A DNA stretch of 64,000 bases. It comes from Lacipirellula limnantheis. GTDB lineage: Bacteria > Planctomycetota > Planctomycetia > Pirellulales > Lacipirellulaceae. The stretch covers positions 1,994,885 through 2,058,884 of the forward strand of contig NZ_CP036339.1 in assembly GCF_007746075.1 (NCBI RefSeq), read 5' to 3'. The position numbers and the translations under genes were made by a program. Positions 1 to 8,786 of this stretch are shown piece by piece (position 1 is the stretch's first letter; each line of letters opens with the position of its first letter). Below the pieces are notes generated by a model. The model had not been told where the DNA came from, searched no databases, and saw only the letters and a program-made list of their open reading frames with translations.

Positions 1-36
1 GAGAGTTCCGTGCCGCGCACCGGGCGCCTGGCGGCC

Positions 37-58
37 CCCGCGAGCCAGTGCTCGCGGG
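37..58. other. perfect 9-bp inverted repeat upstream of ppc
   Basis: CCCGCGAGC, a CAGT loop, then GCTCGCGGG. No T-tract follows, so it is not a clear intrinsic terminator. It may end an upstream transcript or lie in the ppc 5' region. Confidence 0.35.
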
Positions 59-122
59 CGACCCGTGTGCTGCGGCCACTGCTTGACGATCCCGCCTTTC
101 CTCTCCCCCCCGTGAAGATGCC

Positions 123-2882
123 ATGGCTGCCAACGGCGACTCCCATTCCGAACTGCGCCGCGAGATTGATGAGTTAGGACGTTTGTTCGGCGCGACGATC
201 ACGCGTTTCGCAGGCGACGAAGGCTTGGAACTCGTGGAACGGGTTCGCGGACTCGCCCGGCTCATGCGGGAGGGGAATGCCGAGGCGGGCCAGGCGTTGA
301 GATCGCTGCTGGCACAGCTCGATGAAGCCCGACTGAAGGTCGTGGTGCGCAGCTTCAGTATCTTTCTTGAGCTGGCGAACCTTGCCGAAGATCGCCAGCG
401 GATTCGCACGCTGCAGCAGCGCGAGGACGCATCGTACCCGGAGCCGCGCAAGGAATCGATTCGCGACGCGATCGCCGCATTTAAGAGCCGCGGCTTGACT
501 GCATCGGAAGTGCAAACGCTGGTCAATCGGGTGGCGATCGAACTGGTGCTTACCGCTCACCCGACGGAAGCCAAGCGCCGTTCATTGCGACGCATTCTAC
601 GACGCATCCACCAAACGCTGGCCGAGCGCGACGTCCAGCAAGGACAACCGCGGCAGTTGGGGCGGATCAGCCGCCAGTTGCAAAGCGAGTTGGAGATGCT
701 CTGGCAGACCGACTTCATTCGGCCGCGCAGACCGACGGTGCTCGACGAGGTGGCCCGCGGGCTCGCGTTTCTGCCGGTGCTGTGGGAAGAGGCCCCGGCG
801 CTAATTGATGAACTTCGGCAGGCGCTGGCGGAGAACTATCCCAGTGTTCGCTTGCAGCACGATCCCCCCCTGATTCGCTACGGATCATGGATGGGGGGCG
901 ACCGCGACGGCAACCCGTTCGTGACGCCCGACATCACGCGCCAAACGCTCCAGCAGCTGCGCACGACCGCAATCGACCTGCATCTGGAAACCTGCGGTCG
1001 GCTATCGAAGTTTCTCAGCATCTCTGATCGCGAGACGCCGCCGCCGCCGGACCTGGTCGCCGCCATCGCCCGCGTCGGCGCCGCCTACCCAGCGCTGGCG
1101 GAAGAGCTCAAAGCCGAGAGACCGTTGGAGTCGTACCGGCAATGGTTGCACGCCATCGAGTGGCGTTTGCGACGGACCGCCGAAGTGTCGCTTTCGGCGG
1201 AGAGCACTGCTTCGCCGGCTGGCGCGTACGCCTCGGCAGAGGAATTATGGACAGACGTGAATGTGATCGCTGCCGCGCTGCAGGCGACTCGCAATGACAA
1301 TACCGAAGTCGTTGAAGTCCAGCCGTGGCTCGATCAGATTCTACTTTTCGGCTTTCATACCGAGCGACTCGACGTCAGGCAGCATTCCGGCGTGTATCGC
1401 GCGGTGATCGATGAGCTCTGGCGGGAGATGGGCATCGTCGAGCCGGGAGCTGAACTTGATGAAGCGGAGCGCTGCGACCGCCTGCTACAGACGCTCGGCC
1501 AGCCAATTTCCGCGACGGCTCCCGGACGATCCCCCGCGGCCGCCGAGACGCTGGAGCTGTTCGCCCTGCTGCGCCGCGTTGCGCGCCGTTATGGCATGGG
1601 GGCCCTCGGAGGCCATGTCGTCAGCATGACGGAGCACCCCAGCGACCTTGTCACGGTGCTCTGGTTCTGGCGGGCGTCGGAGGCGGTCGATGGCGGCCAT
1701 CGCGGCGACGCGCAGCTATTGCTGCCGATTGTCCCGCTCTTTGAAACGATCGGCGACCTCAGAGGCGCGGCGGCGACGTTCCGCGCGCTGCTGGAAAAGC
1801 CCGCCTACCGCGAACATTTGCGGGGTCTGAAGAACCAGCAGATGATCATGATCGGTTACTCCGACAGTACGAAAGACGGGGGCTATGTCGCGGCCCAATG
1901 GGCGCTATTCCAGGCGCAGATTGAGCTGCAACGGATCGCCGACGAGTTCGGCGTGACGGTCACCTTCTTTCATGGCCGCGGCGGCGCGCTGGGCCGCGGC
2001 GGCGGCCCAGCGGCGCGCAGCATCCTCTCACTGCCGACCGAAGCATTCTCGGGCTCGCTACGACTGACCGAACAAGGCGAAGTGCTGGCCGAACGCTACG
2101 ACAACCCCTACATCGCCCACCGTCATTTGGAGCAAGTCGCCTGGTCGACCCTCACCGCCGCATCGCGCCGACCTCGGCAGACGCCAACGGAATGGCAGGA
2201 TGCGATGGACCAGCTGGGCGCCGAATCGTTGGCGGCCTACCGCCGCTTCGTCGACCACCCGGCATTCGCGGAATACTACCGCGCTGCGACCCCGATCAAC
2301 GCGATCGAGCGCCTGCCGATCGGCTCGCGTCCGTCGAAACGCAAAGCGGGCGGCCGCATCGAAGACCTACGCGCCATCCCCTGGGTCTTCTCCTGGACGC
2401 AGAATCGGTGCTTGATCCCCGCGTGGTTCGGCATCGGATCGGCGTGTGAGTCGCTTACGGCCGCCGATCCAAACACCGTCGCCGTCCTCGCGAACATGTA
2501 TCGGAAGTGGTCATTTTTCACGGCGATGATCGACAATGCATCGCTGGCACTCGCCAAAGCGAACATGACCGTCTTCGAGCAGTACGCGCAGCTCGCCAAC
2601 GGCATCGACGGCGCCGCGGAGTTGACGGCGACGATCATCGACGAGTATCAACGCTCTCGCCAGGCGATTCTGAACATCAGCGGAAGTCGCGAGCTCCTTG
2701 ACGAAGTGCCGTGGCTGCAGCGCTCGATCAACATCCGGAATGGTTACGTCGACCCGCTCAACATGATCCAAATCGAACTTCTCCAGCGCTGCGCGCGGGC
2801 GCCGGAAATTCCCGCCGAGTTGGAACACGTCACGAATCTCACTGTCAAAGGTCTCTCGACCGGCATGCGTACCACGGGCTGA
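123..2882 (+). CDS. ppc: phosphoenolpyruvate carboxylase
   Basis: Cytosolic anaplerotic enzyme that carboxylates PEP with bicarbonate to oxaloacetate. The 919-residue length fits bacterial PEPC. Visible signatures in order: the catalytic-histidine motif TAHPTE near residue 146, GSWMGGDRDGNPFVT near 258, GYSDSTKDGG near 580, the glycine-rich FHGRGGALGRGGGP near 620, and the C-terminal end GLSTGMRTTG, close to the usual ...NTG terminus. The ATG at 123 gives a typical N-terminus. It is followed by an unrelated secreted-protein gene, so it is probably transcribed alone. Product call is very secure. Confidence 0.97.
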   Translation: MAANGDSHSELRREIDELGRLFGATITRFAGDEGLELVERVRGLARLMREGNAEAGQALRSLLAQLDEARLKVVVRSFSIFLELANLAEDRQRIRTLQQREDASYPEPRKESIRDAIAAFKSRGLTASEVQTLVNRVAIELVLTAHPTEAKRRSLRRILRRIHQTLAERDVQQGQPRQLGRISRQLQSELEMLWQTDFIRPRRPTVLDEVARGLAFLPVLWEEAPALIDELRQALAENYPSVRLQHDPPLIRYGSWMGGDRDGNPFVTPDITRQTLQQLRTTAIDLHLETCGRLSKFLSISDRETPPPPDLVAAIARVGAAYPALAEELKAERPLESYRQWLHAIEWRLRRTAEVSLSAESTASPAGAYASAEELWTDVNVIAAALQATRNDNTEVVEVQPWLDQILLFGFHTERLDVRQHSGVYRAVIDELWREMGIVEPGAELDEAERCDRLLQTLGQPISATAPGRSPAAAETLELFALLRRVARRYGMGALGGHVVSMTEHPSDLVTVLWFWRASEAVDGGHRGDAQLLLPIVPLFETIGDLRGAAATFRALLEKPAYREHLRGLKNQQMIMIGYSDSTKDGGYVAAQWALFQAQIELQRIADEFGVTVTFFHGRGGALGRGGGPAARSILSLPTEAFSGSLRLTEQGEVLAERYDNPYIAHRHLEQVAWSTLTAASRRPRQTPTEWQDAMDQLGAESLAAYRRFVDHPAFAEYYRAATPINAIERLPIGSRPSKRKAGGRIEDLRAIPWVFSWTQNRCLIPAWFGIGSACESLTAADPNTVAVLANMYRKWSFFTAMIDNASLALAKANMTVFEQYAQLANGIDGAAELTATIIDEYQRSRQAILNISGSRELLDEVPWLQRSINIRNGYVDPLNMIQIELLQRCARAPEIPAELEHVTNLTVKGLSTGMRTTG

Positions 2883-3029
2883 TCGCCCGAGGAGTCCTCG
2901 CTTCGCAAAATGAAGCAACGCCTCCGCAAAATCGAGACAGTTTTGCCCCCGCCGATCTAGCGGTCGAAGCGGACTGTCAGGGTAAGATGGGAGTTGGAAC
3001 AGACTCTCCACTCCCGGCCGAGGCCATTG

Positions 3030-5600
3030 ATGCTAGGCGCCCGCACTCGCCCTGGTTCACTGCGCGCGACGACGCTCTGCGCAGTATTCGCTAATCTGAT
3101 CCTCGCCTCGGCGGCGGCGGCGCAATCGAGCAGCGTCTCGGCATGGAGTGCCGCCGATTTCCGCATCTGGGGTTTCGTGCCCAACTGGGCGACGCAGAGT
3201 CAAATCAACGCCTTCGCCGGCAACGGCTCATACGACCACGTTTCCGACGTGCTCTATTTTGGCGGCGTGCAACCGAGGGCCGATGGATCGTTGTACTACG
3301 CCTCGAACGCGACGGGCCACCTGAACGCGCTGAAGAGCGCGGCGGTCACGCGCGGCTTCGCGCTTCATTCAAGCATGTTCACCGTCAACGGCGGCACGGT
3401 CGACGACGTCTGGAACTCGATCGTCTCGAATCCTGGTATACGCGCCACGTTCGTGAATAACGTCAAGAACTTTCTCGTCGCCAACAACATGAAGGGCTAC
3501 AACCTCGACTGGGAGCGGCCCGAAACCGACGCCGAGTGGTCAAACTACACCCAACTCGCCAAGGACCTCCGTGCCGTCCTCCACCCGCTCGGCATCGAGG
3601 TCTCGGTCGACGACTATGGATACGCCGACGCCGACTGGGACGACACTGCGGTCTTCGATGCGGGGGCGGCGTATGACCAGTTGTTCATCATGGGATACCA
3701 CTACGGCGCGTCATCCAACGCGACGTTCGCCAACACCAAACTCGCGCTGACCGGCCAGGGGGCCGCCAAGGCCTTCAAGAACGAACAACTCGTCCTCGGC
3801 ATCGGCACGTGGGGCGCCAACGGCCCCGCGACGGTGAGCCTCGAAGCAATCGCCGCCGCCAGTCCCAACTTGCCATACGACGCCCTCACGTTCACCGGCA
3901 CCGTCAATGACATCAGCGGCGTCTCGCAAACCGGGACCTGGACTATTGAGAGCCGCAAACAGGTTCGCGAGAAGGTCCAACTCGCCCTCGATCGGAACAT
4001 GCCGGGGATCATGTCTTGGACGCTCCACTACGATGCGAAGAATAAGCTGAGCCTCCATCGCGTCGCGCAGCACTATGCGATGTTCAAACGCCAGGCTCCC
4101 GACCTTAACCTCGACGGCAAGGTCAACGCCGCGGACGCCAATGCCCTGGCGAACAGCATGGGAACCGTGGTCGGCGCGACAGGGACAGGGACGGCTGCCC
4201 AGTTCGAGGCGTTTTACATGGGCGGTAACTGGGAGCGAGGCGACCGCGACGGCAATGGGTTCGTCAATCAGGCCGACGCCAATTGGCTCGCCAACCGCTA
4301 CAACGCACTGGGCGTTGCGTTGCCCGATCGTTTGGCGTATTCCGGGACGTTCGAAAAGTTTGACGGGTCCGTCGGGTTGACCGGCCGCTGGGCCGCAGGG
4401 CGATCTCGCTCAGGGCTGGAGGAAACGGGCAACTTCACCCAACATAAACCGACCAGCTTATTCTTCGCCGGATCGGGCGCGGGGGCATCGAAATATCGCG
4501 ATACGAGCGTGACGATTCGAAATCAGAATGCGGCCGAAGCACTCAGTTCCCTCAACACGGCGCCGCGGACGATGCACGTCACACTAGCACAACCGATCGA
4601 CTTGGCGGCCGAGCAAGATACCTATATCACATTTCTCGTGCGCCAGAACACGGCGGAACTGTCGCCTGCCCAAATCAACTCGGCCAATCGGACCTTGTCG
4701 CTGGAGTTGCTTAACGCCAGCGGCGTCAGCCAGTACGACTTCTCCTTCCACGGCCAACAAACCGACTTCAGCATTCGCAGCCAAGCCGATATGGCAGGCG
4801 AAGACGCACAATCCGACGGGTTTGCTCCGGACGCTACCTATCTGTTCGTCGGTAAAATCTCGGGCAACGGCGCCGGCGCCAATACTCTGCACGCATCGCT
4901 CTTCGCTGACGGAGCGGCCGTCGGCAACTTCACGGACCCGCTGTATCCGTGGATGATCACCGCGCAGGGGGGCGCGGATTTCAATCCGCTGATCACGGAC
5001 CTTCAATTGAAGAGCCTTTTCGAAGGGAGTTTTACCGTCGGCAATCTCTGGATTGGGCAGGAGAACAGCTTCTTTAGCGCGCCGCTGGCCGGCGACTTCA
5101 ATGCCGATGGCGTCGTTGACGTCGATGACTTAAGCCGCTGGCAGGCAGGTGTCGGCGCCGTTGGCAGCGTCACGCATTGGCAAGGCGACGCCAACGGCGA
5201 TCAAGTCGTCGACGGCATCGACCTGCTCATCTGGCAACGCCGCCTGGGCATGGTCGCCACCACGACCGCCGCTTCCGCGTTACCTGAACCGTCCGCACTG
5301 GCCCTGGCCACGATCTCGCTCGTCATCGTCGCCGCTCGGAGCCGGTCGAACAGAGGTAGAAAAGAAGAAGTAGCCGAGGCGGGAGCCGAACAACCGCCCG
5401 AATCCCCGAAAAAAGTGGGGTCGGCGCGACGTGGCGGCGCAAAATGCGGCGCAGTGGCGAAGACAAGCCTCAGTCCCCCGACCGCAAGTGAGCTTCTGCA
5501 GTTAATGGCGGGTTGGCACCAGCTTCCGCAGTCGACTCAAGGAATGATCCACGAAGCAATACGGGGAATTACTGGCGGGTTCGGTTCATCGGTGCGATGA
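3030..5600 (+). CDS. secreted GH18-family protein with dockerin repeats and PEP-CTERM, C-terminus replaced by island sequence
   Basis: Predicted exported glycoside hydrolase family 18 (chitinase-like) protein. ATG 3030 follows GAGG and opens a signal peptide ending near ASAAAAQ. The GH18 strand motif is seen as KGYNLDWERPE, where the E is the expected proton donor; FIMGYHY resembles the later family motif. Two dockerin-like calcium-loop pairs follow: DLNLDGKVNAADA with GDRDGNGFVNQADA near residues 360-415, and GDFNADGVVDVDD with GDANGDQVVDGID near 690-740. A PEP-CTERM sorting tail (LPEPSALALA, hydrophobic stretch, RSRSNR) follows. A normal PEP-CTERM protein would end here. Instead 76 more codons (from 5370) read across the island's attL into island DNA. 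Before integration the same frame would have run into tRNA antisense sequence and stopped after 17 codons. Substrate is not determinable from sequence. Confidence 0.85.
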   Translation: MLGARTRPGSLRATTLCAVFANLILASAAAAQSSSVSAWSAADFRIWGFVPNWATQSQINAFAGNGSYDHVSDVLYFGGVQPRADGSLYYASNATGHLNALKSAAVTRGFALHSSMFTVNGGTVDDVWNSIVSNPGIRATFVNNVKNFLVANNMKGYNLDWERPETDAEWSNYTQLAKDLRAVLHPLGIEVSVDDYGYADADWDDTAVFDAGAAYDQLFIMGYHYGASSNATFANTKLALTGQGAAKAFKNEQLVLGIGTWGANGPATVSLEAIAAASPNLPYDALTFTGTVNDISGVSQTGTWTIESRKQVREKVQLALDRNMPGIMSWTLHYDAKNKLSLHRVAQHYAMFKRQAPDLNLDGKVNAADANALANSMGTVVGATGTGTAAQFEAFYMGGNWERGDRDGNGFVNQADANWLANRYNALGVALPDRLAYSGTFEKFDGSVGLTGRWAAGRSRSGLEETGNFTQHKPTSLFFAGSGAGASKYRDTSVTIRNQNAAEALSSLNTAPRTMHVTLAQPIDLAAEQDTYITFLVRQNTAELSPAQINSANRTLSLELLNASGVSQYDFSFHGQQTDFSIRSQADMAGEDAQSDGFAPDATYLFVGKISGNGAGANTLHASLFADGAAVGNFTDPLYPWMITAQGGADFNPLITDLQLKSLFEGSFTVGNLWIGQENSFFSAPLAGDFNADGVVDVDDLSRWQAGVGAVGSVTHWQGDANGDQVVDGIDLLIWQRRLGMVATTTAASALPEPSALALATISLVIVAARSRSNRGRKEEVAEAGAEQPPESPKKVGSARRGGAKCGAVAKTSLSPPTASELLQLMAGWHQLPQSTQGMIHEAIRGITGGFGSSVR
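5369..5391. other. attL: direct repeat of the tRNA-Leu 3' end
   Basis: Matches 28327-28349 at 22 of 23 positions; the single difference is C at 5386 against T at 28344. The copy at 28327 is the intact tRNA 3' end, so this one is the duplicated core created by site-specific integration. It lies in the same orientation and same reading phase as the right copy. Confidence 0.8.
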
Positions 5601-5880
5601 GCGGGTCTGCGGGCCACCTGACTGGAGAGGCAGGCGTCTGTGAGACAGAGGACGGCTTGCGGAGCGAGAAGGACGTGGCGCGTTAGATGAGTTTATGCCG
5701 CGGCTTGACTGCGTAGAGGCACGTTCCCTGTTGGCCCGATCGGCACGTTTTCGCCTGTGTTCAGGCCAGGGATTTTTCACGCAAGTGAAAGACACTCCTG
5801 ACAGCTCAACGCTGCCAGATTCGTTGGCTGACAACTCGGGCCGCGCCAGTCTTGCATCAACAACCCAGGCAGAATGTTTA

Positions 5881-6468
5881 CTATTCCAATGCTTTGTAAA
5901 CAGTCGTCCGTGACAGGTCCAACGCTCGACTGATCGCCGCGATCGACTCACCGGCCTTCTTCATCGCCTTAATCGTCCGCTCCTTCTCGACGGTAAGCCT
6001 GACGCGCGTGCCCGGCTTCCGCCCGCCCCAGCGCTTGCCTTCCGCCTTCGCCGCGGCGATGCCCGCCAGGATGCGCTCGCCGCGCACCTCGGTCTCATAT
6101 TGCGCCAGCCCCGCCAAGACGTTCGCCAACATCCTCCCTGCCGGCGTGGCCAGGTCGATCCCGTCCTTGATCGACACGAGGTTGACCTTCCGTGCCGCGA
6201 GATCGGCGAACAGCGCCGTCAGCCCTTTCGCCGTCCGTCCCAAACGATCGAGCCGCCAACAGCAGATCGCGCTGATCTCCCCTCGCTCGACGGCGGCCAT
6301 GAGCTTAGCCCAGCCCGGGCGTTCCATGGTCTTCCCCGAGAACTTGTCGCGGAACCACACCACCGGCGTCCGCTGCCCCTTGGCCCACGCCTTGAGGTCG
6401 GCCTCCTGAGAGCGGAGGTCTTGAGCTTTCGTGGAGACGCGCATGTAAATCGCGATTGGCTTGGCCAT
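5881..6468 (-). CDS. serine recombinase (resolvase/invertase family)
   Basis: Small serine recombinase of 195 residues, the normal length for a resolvase/invertase. The N-terminal catalytic domain starts PIAIYMRVSTKAQDLRSQ with the nucleophile serine in RVST. The conserved RLDRLGR and GRMLANVLAGLAQYE segments follow. A C-terminal helix-turn-helix (ESIAAISRALDLSRTTVYKAL) would bind DNA. Such enzymes resolve cointegrates or invert DNA; the target here is unknown and I see no flanking inverted repeats that define one. It lies just inside the left end of the island. TATAAT stands 6 nt before the ATG, so its mRNA is probably leaderless. Confidence 0.93.
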   Translation of the reverse strand: MAKPIAIYMRVSTKAQDLRSQEADLKAWAKGQRTPVVWFRDKFSGKTMERPGWAKLMAAVERGEISAICCWRLDRLGRTAKGLTALFADLAARKVNLVSIKDGIDLATPAGRMLANVLAGLAQYETEVRGERILAGIAAAKAEGKRWGGRKPGTRVRLTVEKERTIKAMKKAGESIAAISRALDLSRTTVYKALE

Positions 6469-6474
6469 GCCGCC

Positions 6475-6480
6475 ATTATA
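6475..6480 (-). promoter_or_regulatory. -10 box TATAAT of the serine recombinase
   Basis: Consensus -10 hexamer on the minus strand with only 6 nt (GGCGGC) before the ATG, leaving no room for a ribosome binding site. No convincing -35 was picked. Confidence 0.6.
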
Positions 6481-6814
6481 AATTGCGTCTCGTAAATGTC
6501 GAGCTTGATCTTTAGGTCTACCAATGCACTATAGCGCACCAACTTGCACGCCGATTTGCCGGGGAATCCGTGGGCCGTCGCGAAGAAGGATCAAACTGCA
6601 CACATCACACGCCCCATACGCTGAGCTGGACAGCGAGCCCGCCGCCATCCAGTAGCCATCATGGAGTTGGATCGCGAACGGGTGTTCACCCCCATGCGGA
6701 GGGCGAGGGCCGACGCGTTTGGACCTCCTCTCCTGCAGCTGATCACCACTTATTCTCGTCTTGGGCGTCGCTCGCTCCCTAAAATGCAAACTACTCCACC
6801 GCACCTGACCGCAT
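6481..6814. other. gene-free stretch between the recombinase and a membrane-protein gene
   Basis: No convincing coding sequence. It contains a short palindromic GCACTATAGCGC-type sequence around 6526-6539, perhaps a promoter for either neighbour. Nothing else was recognised. Confidence 0.4.
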
Positions 6815-7390
6815 ATGCTGGCACACGGCCTCGTCATCGCGTTTCTTCTCGCCTTCGTCGGCGGTCACCTGGCCGACCAGCGAGGCGACGCCTACACGCG
6901 GCCGATGAGTCTCTTCCGTGACGTCGAGCCGGCGTGGATTGGCTACGTCATGTTCGGCCTGCTGATCGCGCTAGGAATGGAGACGGCCCGCTCGGCCGCC
7001 CGTCTTCGGTACTGGAGCCAAGCGGGAGTGAATGTCCTCATCGCTACGGCCCTGGCCGTGACCGCTCTCACGCCCTCCTTTGACTCCCTGCACGTCCTGG
7101 GGGCGAACGTCGCCATGATCACGCTGCTGGTGAACACCACGTGGCTGCTCTTTCAGCACGAGCAGTGGTTTTGGTTGGTGATTCACATCACGACTCCCGC
7201 AACGCTCGCGATGGGAGCGCTGGCCAACGGCTACGGCGTCTGGCAGAAGGGGATGATCCTCTACTTCTTGGCCACGACGGCCATTCTCAACCACTGTTTC
7301 GCTCAGTGTATGGCCCAGTCGCGGCGAGAAGAGCGAGAGCGTGCTGCGGCAGCGCGACGCCGCATGAGGCGGAAGGCGATTGCGAAGTGA
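6815..7390 (+). CDS. integral membrane protein of unknown function
   Basis: 191 residues with about five or six hydrophobic segments (for example AHGLVIAFLLAFVGG at 3-17, IGYVMFGLLIALGM near 43, VNVLIATALAVTAL near 71, VAMITLLVNTTWLLF near 99 and a segment near 125) and a very basic arginine/lysine-rich C-terminal tail (last ~25 residues). The even spread of hydrophobic helices and natural codon use support a real protein. No family was recognised. It stands alone between the recombinase and repeat-rich sequence. Confidence 0.65.
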   Translation: MLAHGLVIAFLLAFVGGHLADQRGDAYTRPMSLFRDVEPAWIGYVMFGLLIALGMETARSAARLRYWSQAGVNVLIATALAVTALTPSFDSLHVLGANVAMITLLVNTTWLLFQHEQWFWLVIHITTPATLAMGALANGYGVWQKGMILYFLATTAILNHCFAQCMAQSRREERERAAAARRRMRRKAIAK

Positions 7391-7393
7391 GGT

Positions 7394-7500
7394 GTCGGGG
7401 GGCCCCATGACCAGTTGGAAAAGGGAACCACGACGGGCCGGCGTTCAGCCGCAGCAAAGGTTACTGATCGGCCCCTTCGTTTCCATAATTTTTTAATATC
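7394..7500. repeat. degenerate ~110-bp intergenic repeat, copy 1
   Basis: Starts GTCGGGGGGCCCCA and ends in a T-rich ATTTTTTAA stretch. It aligns with 7976-8085 with the same order of conserved blocks (GTCGGGGGGCCCCA, GAAAA.GAACC, GGTTACTGATC, CTTCGT, T-run). Similarity is imperfect, so it is an old duplication. Function unknown. Confidence 0.5.
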
Positions 7501-7867
7501 AAATCCGACGCACCACTGCCCCTACTGTTGGCATGGCCCACCCCCTCCGCATGGGGTAAGCCTCCACTACGCCCCACCAAAAAACGAACCCGGTTCGTTT
7601 TCTGTACACCAAACCACTGTACAAAATGGGAACTGGGTTCCCATTCCTAACATACCTAAACTACCCAAACCACCACCGAGAGCAGTGTTTCCATTGCAGA
7701 CGGCTTGCCGAGAGCCCGGGAGGGGCGGCAGTCCGCATCTGCGACATGGGAACGGCGGTTCCGCGGCGTGCGGCGGTTTGGCGGAGCTGAAGGACTTTAT
7801 CCGCTACTACCCCACCGACTCCCCGGAGTGGGAAGCACCGCGGCAGGCCATCCTGACCTGGCTGTAA
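7415..7867 (+). CDS. doubtful open frame, hypothetical
   Basis: A 150-codon frame from a TTG start. The N-terminal half is composition-poor and covers repeat and palindrome sequence, so it is probably not coding. The last ~30 residues (AELKDFIRYYPTDSPEWEAP) look protein-like, so the end of a shorter or decayed gene may lie near 7770-7867. No family recognised. Confidence 0.2.
   Translation: MEKGTTTGRRSAAAKVTDRPLRFHNFLISNPTHHCPYCWHGPPPPHGVSLHYAPPKNEPGSFSVHQTTVQNGNWVPIPNIPKLPKPPPRAVFPLQTACREPGRGGSPHLRHGNGGSAACGGLAELKDFIRYYPTDSPEWEAPRQAILTWL
7581..7645. other. cluster of three palindromic motifs
   Basis: AAAACGAACC-C-GGTTCGTTTT (7581-7601), a pair of TGTACA palindromes 15 bp apart (7603-7608 and 7618-7623), and AATGGGAAC-TGG-GTTCCCATT (7625-7645). 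All arms are perfect. The density suggests protein binding or structured DNA rather than coding sequence. Confidence 0.6.
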
Positions 7868-7907
7868 AACCACGCTCGCCCCTCCACCCTTATAGCTTCA
7901 GTAACGC

Positions 7908-8009
7908 ATGAGTCGTTGGAGCGGCGACGCGTCCGTGAAGGTCACACGTCGTCCGAGGCGCTCGCGAGGTTGGTTGTCGGGGGGCCCCACCGGCGTTGCC
8001 GAAAAATGA
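7908..8009 (+). CDS. possible 33-codon small protein
   Basis: Begins MSRWSGDASVKV; a second island frame at 12047 begins MNHWSRDASVKV. The nucleotide sequences differ at several positions while the peptide stays similar, hinting at coding. It overlaps the start of repeat copy 2 and has no clear ribosome binding site. Weak call. Confidence 0.25.
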   Translation: MSRWSGDASVKVTRRPRRSRGWLSGGPTGVAEK

Positions 8010-8085
8010 ACCGCGACAGCCCGCCATCGCTCCGGCAAACAGGTAACTCATCAGGCTCGCTTCGTCTAAATTTTTTTAAAACATC
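7976..8085. repeat. degenerate ~110-bp intergenic repeat, copy 2
   Basis: Partner of 7394-7500, beginning with the same 14-bp GTCGGGGGGCCCCA and ending in AATTTTTTTAAA. Confidence 0.5.
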
Positions 8086-8178
8086 TCGTCCAGGTGGTGC
8101 AGCTGGATGCAGCGCAGTGCGATGAGATGCAAGAGTCTGCAATAACGACTGCTGAACGCGCAGCGCGGCACTTTGCTA

Positions 8179-8207
8179 TTGACCCCGCCGGCACATTTTT
8201 GTATAAT
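8179..8207 (+). promoter_or_regulatory. sigma-70-type promoter of the HTH-HNH gene pair
   Basis: TTGACC (8179-8184), a 17-bp spacer, then TATAAT (8202-8207). Near-consensus and optimally spaced, about 75 nt upstream of the HTH gene. Confidence 0.75.
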
Positions 8208-8284
8208 CATGTCATGTGAGGCAGGGAATGCCTCCTCTCTAATCGGCGACCAATCTCGGTCGCCCACATCCCAAGGAGGTCATG

Positions 8285-8500
8285 ATGACCAACCAGCTTG
8301 GGGAGCTGCGTCCTCCCCTCATCAACAGCCAGCGTGCTTGCGAGCTGCTCGGCATCAAGTCCCGCAAGCTTTTTAATCTCACGAAGTCGGGTGCCCTCAC
8401 GTGCGTCCGACTCGCCGGCCGAGGTAAGGGCGCGGTCCGCTACGACCTCGCCGACATCGAGGCGTTCATCGCCGCCTCAAAGGAGACCGGCCGTGGCTAA
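8285..8500 (+). CDS. excisionase-like helix-turn-helix protein
   Basis: 71 residues with the pattern of MerR/excisionase-type HTH domains: INSQRACELLGIKSRKLFNL near residue 13, then a wing with VRYDLADIEAFIAA, the usual ending of this domain. Such proteins act as recombination directionality factors or small regulators. Two ATGs occur at 8282 and 8285; the second sits 5 nt after AAGGAGG and is preferred. Its stop overlaps the start of the HNH gene (GTGGCTAA), implying translational coupling. Confidence 0.75.
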   Translation: MTNQLGELRPPLINSQRACELLGIKSRKLFNLTKSGALTCVRLAGRGKGAVRYDLADIEAFIAASKETGRG

Positions 8501-8786
8501 TCAGCGGCAGGTCGATCCTGCCTTCCGGGCGGTGCTTCACGAGCTTGGATTCAGCAACTACCGCCAATACCGCGACTCGCCGCGCTGGGCCAGCATTCGC
8601 CAGCGCGTCTACGAAAAGAAGGGACGCGTGTGCGTTGAGTGTCGCCTCAATCCGGCGGTAGAGATCCACCATCGGCAGTACGACCGTGAGACGATGGTCG
8701 GCGAGACGCTCAGGCATCTCGACCCCGTCTGTCGGCACTGCCACGACATCCTTCACGGCGACGTGCTGTGGGCCGCCGCGAGATAG
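8493..8786 (+). CDS. HNH endonuclease-like protein
   Basis: 97 residues from a GTG start preceded by AAAGGAG. The zinc/HNH pattern is visible: CVEC, then VEIHHRQYD, then VCRHCHDILH. The paired cysteines and the HH plus terminal histidine fit small HNH nucleases. It overlaps the upstream HTH gene by 8 bp, so the two are one transcription unit. A role in element mobility or as a phage-type nicking enzyme is inference; substrate unknown. Confidence 0.75.
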   Translation: MANQRQVDPAFRAVLHELGFSNYRQYRDSPRWASIRQRVYEKKGRVCVECRLNPAVEIHHRQYDRETMVGETLRHLDPVCRHCHDILHGDVLWAAAR

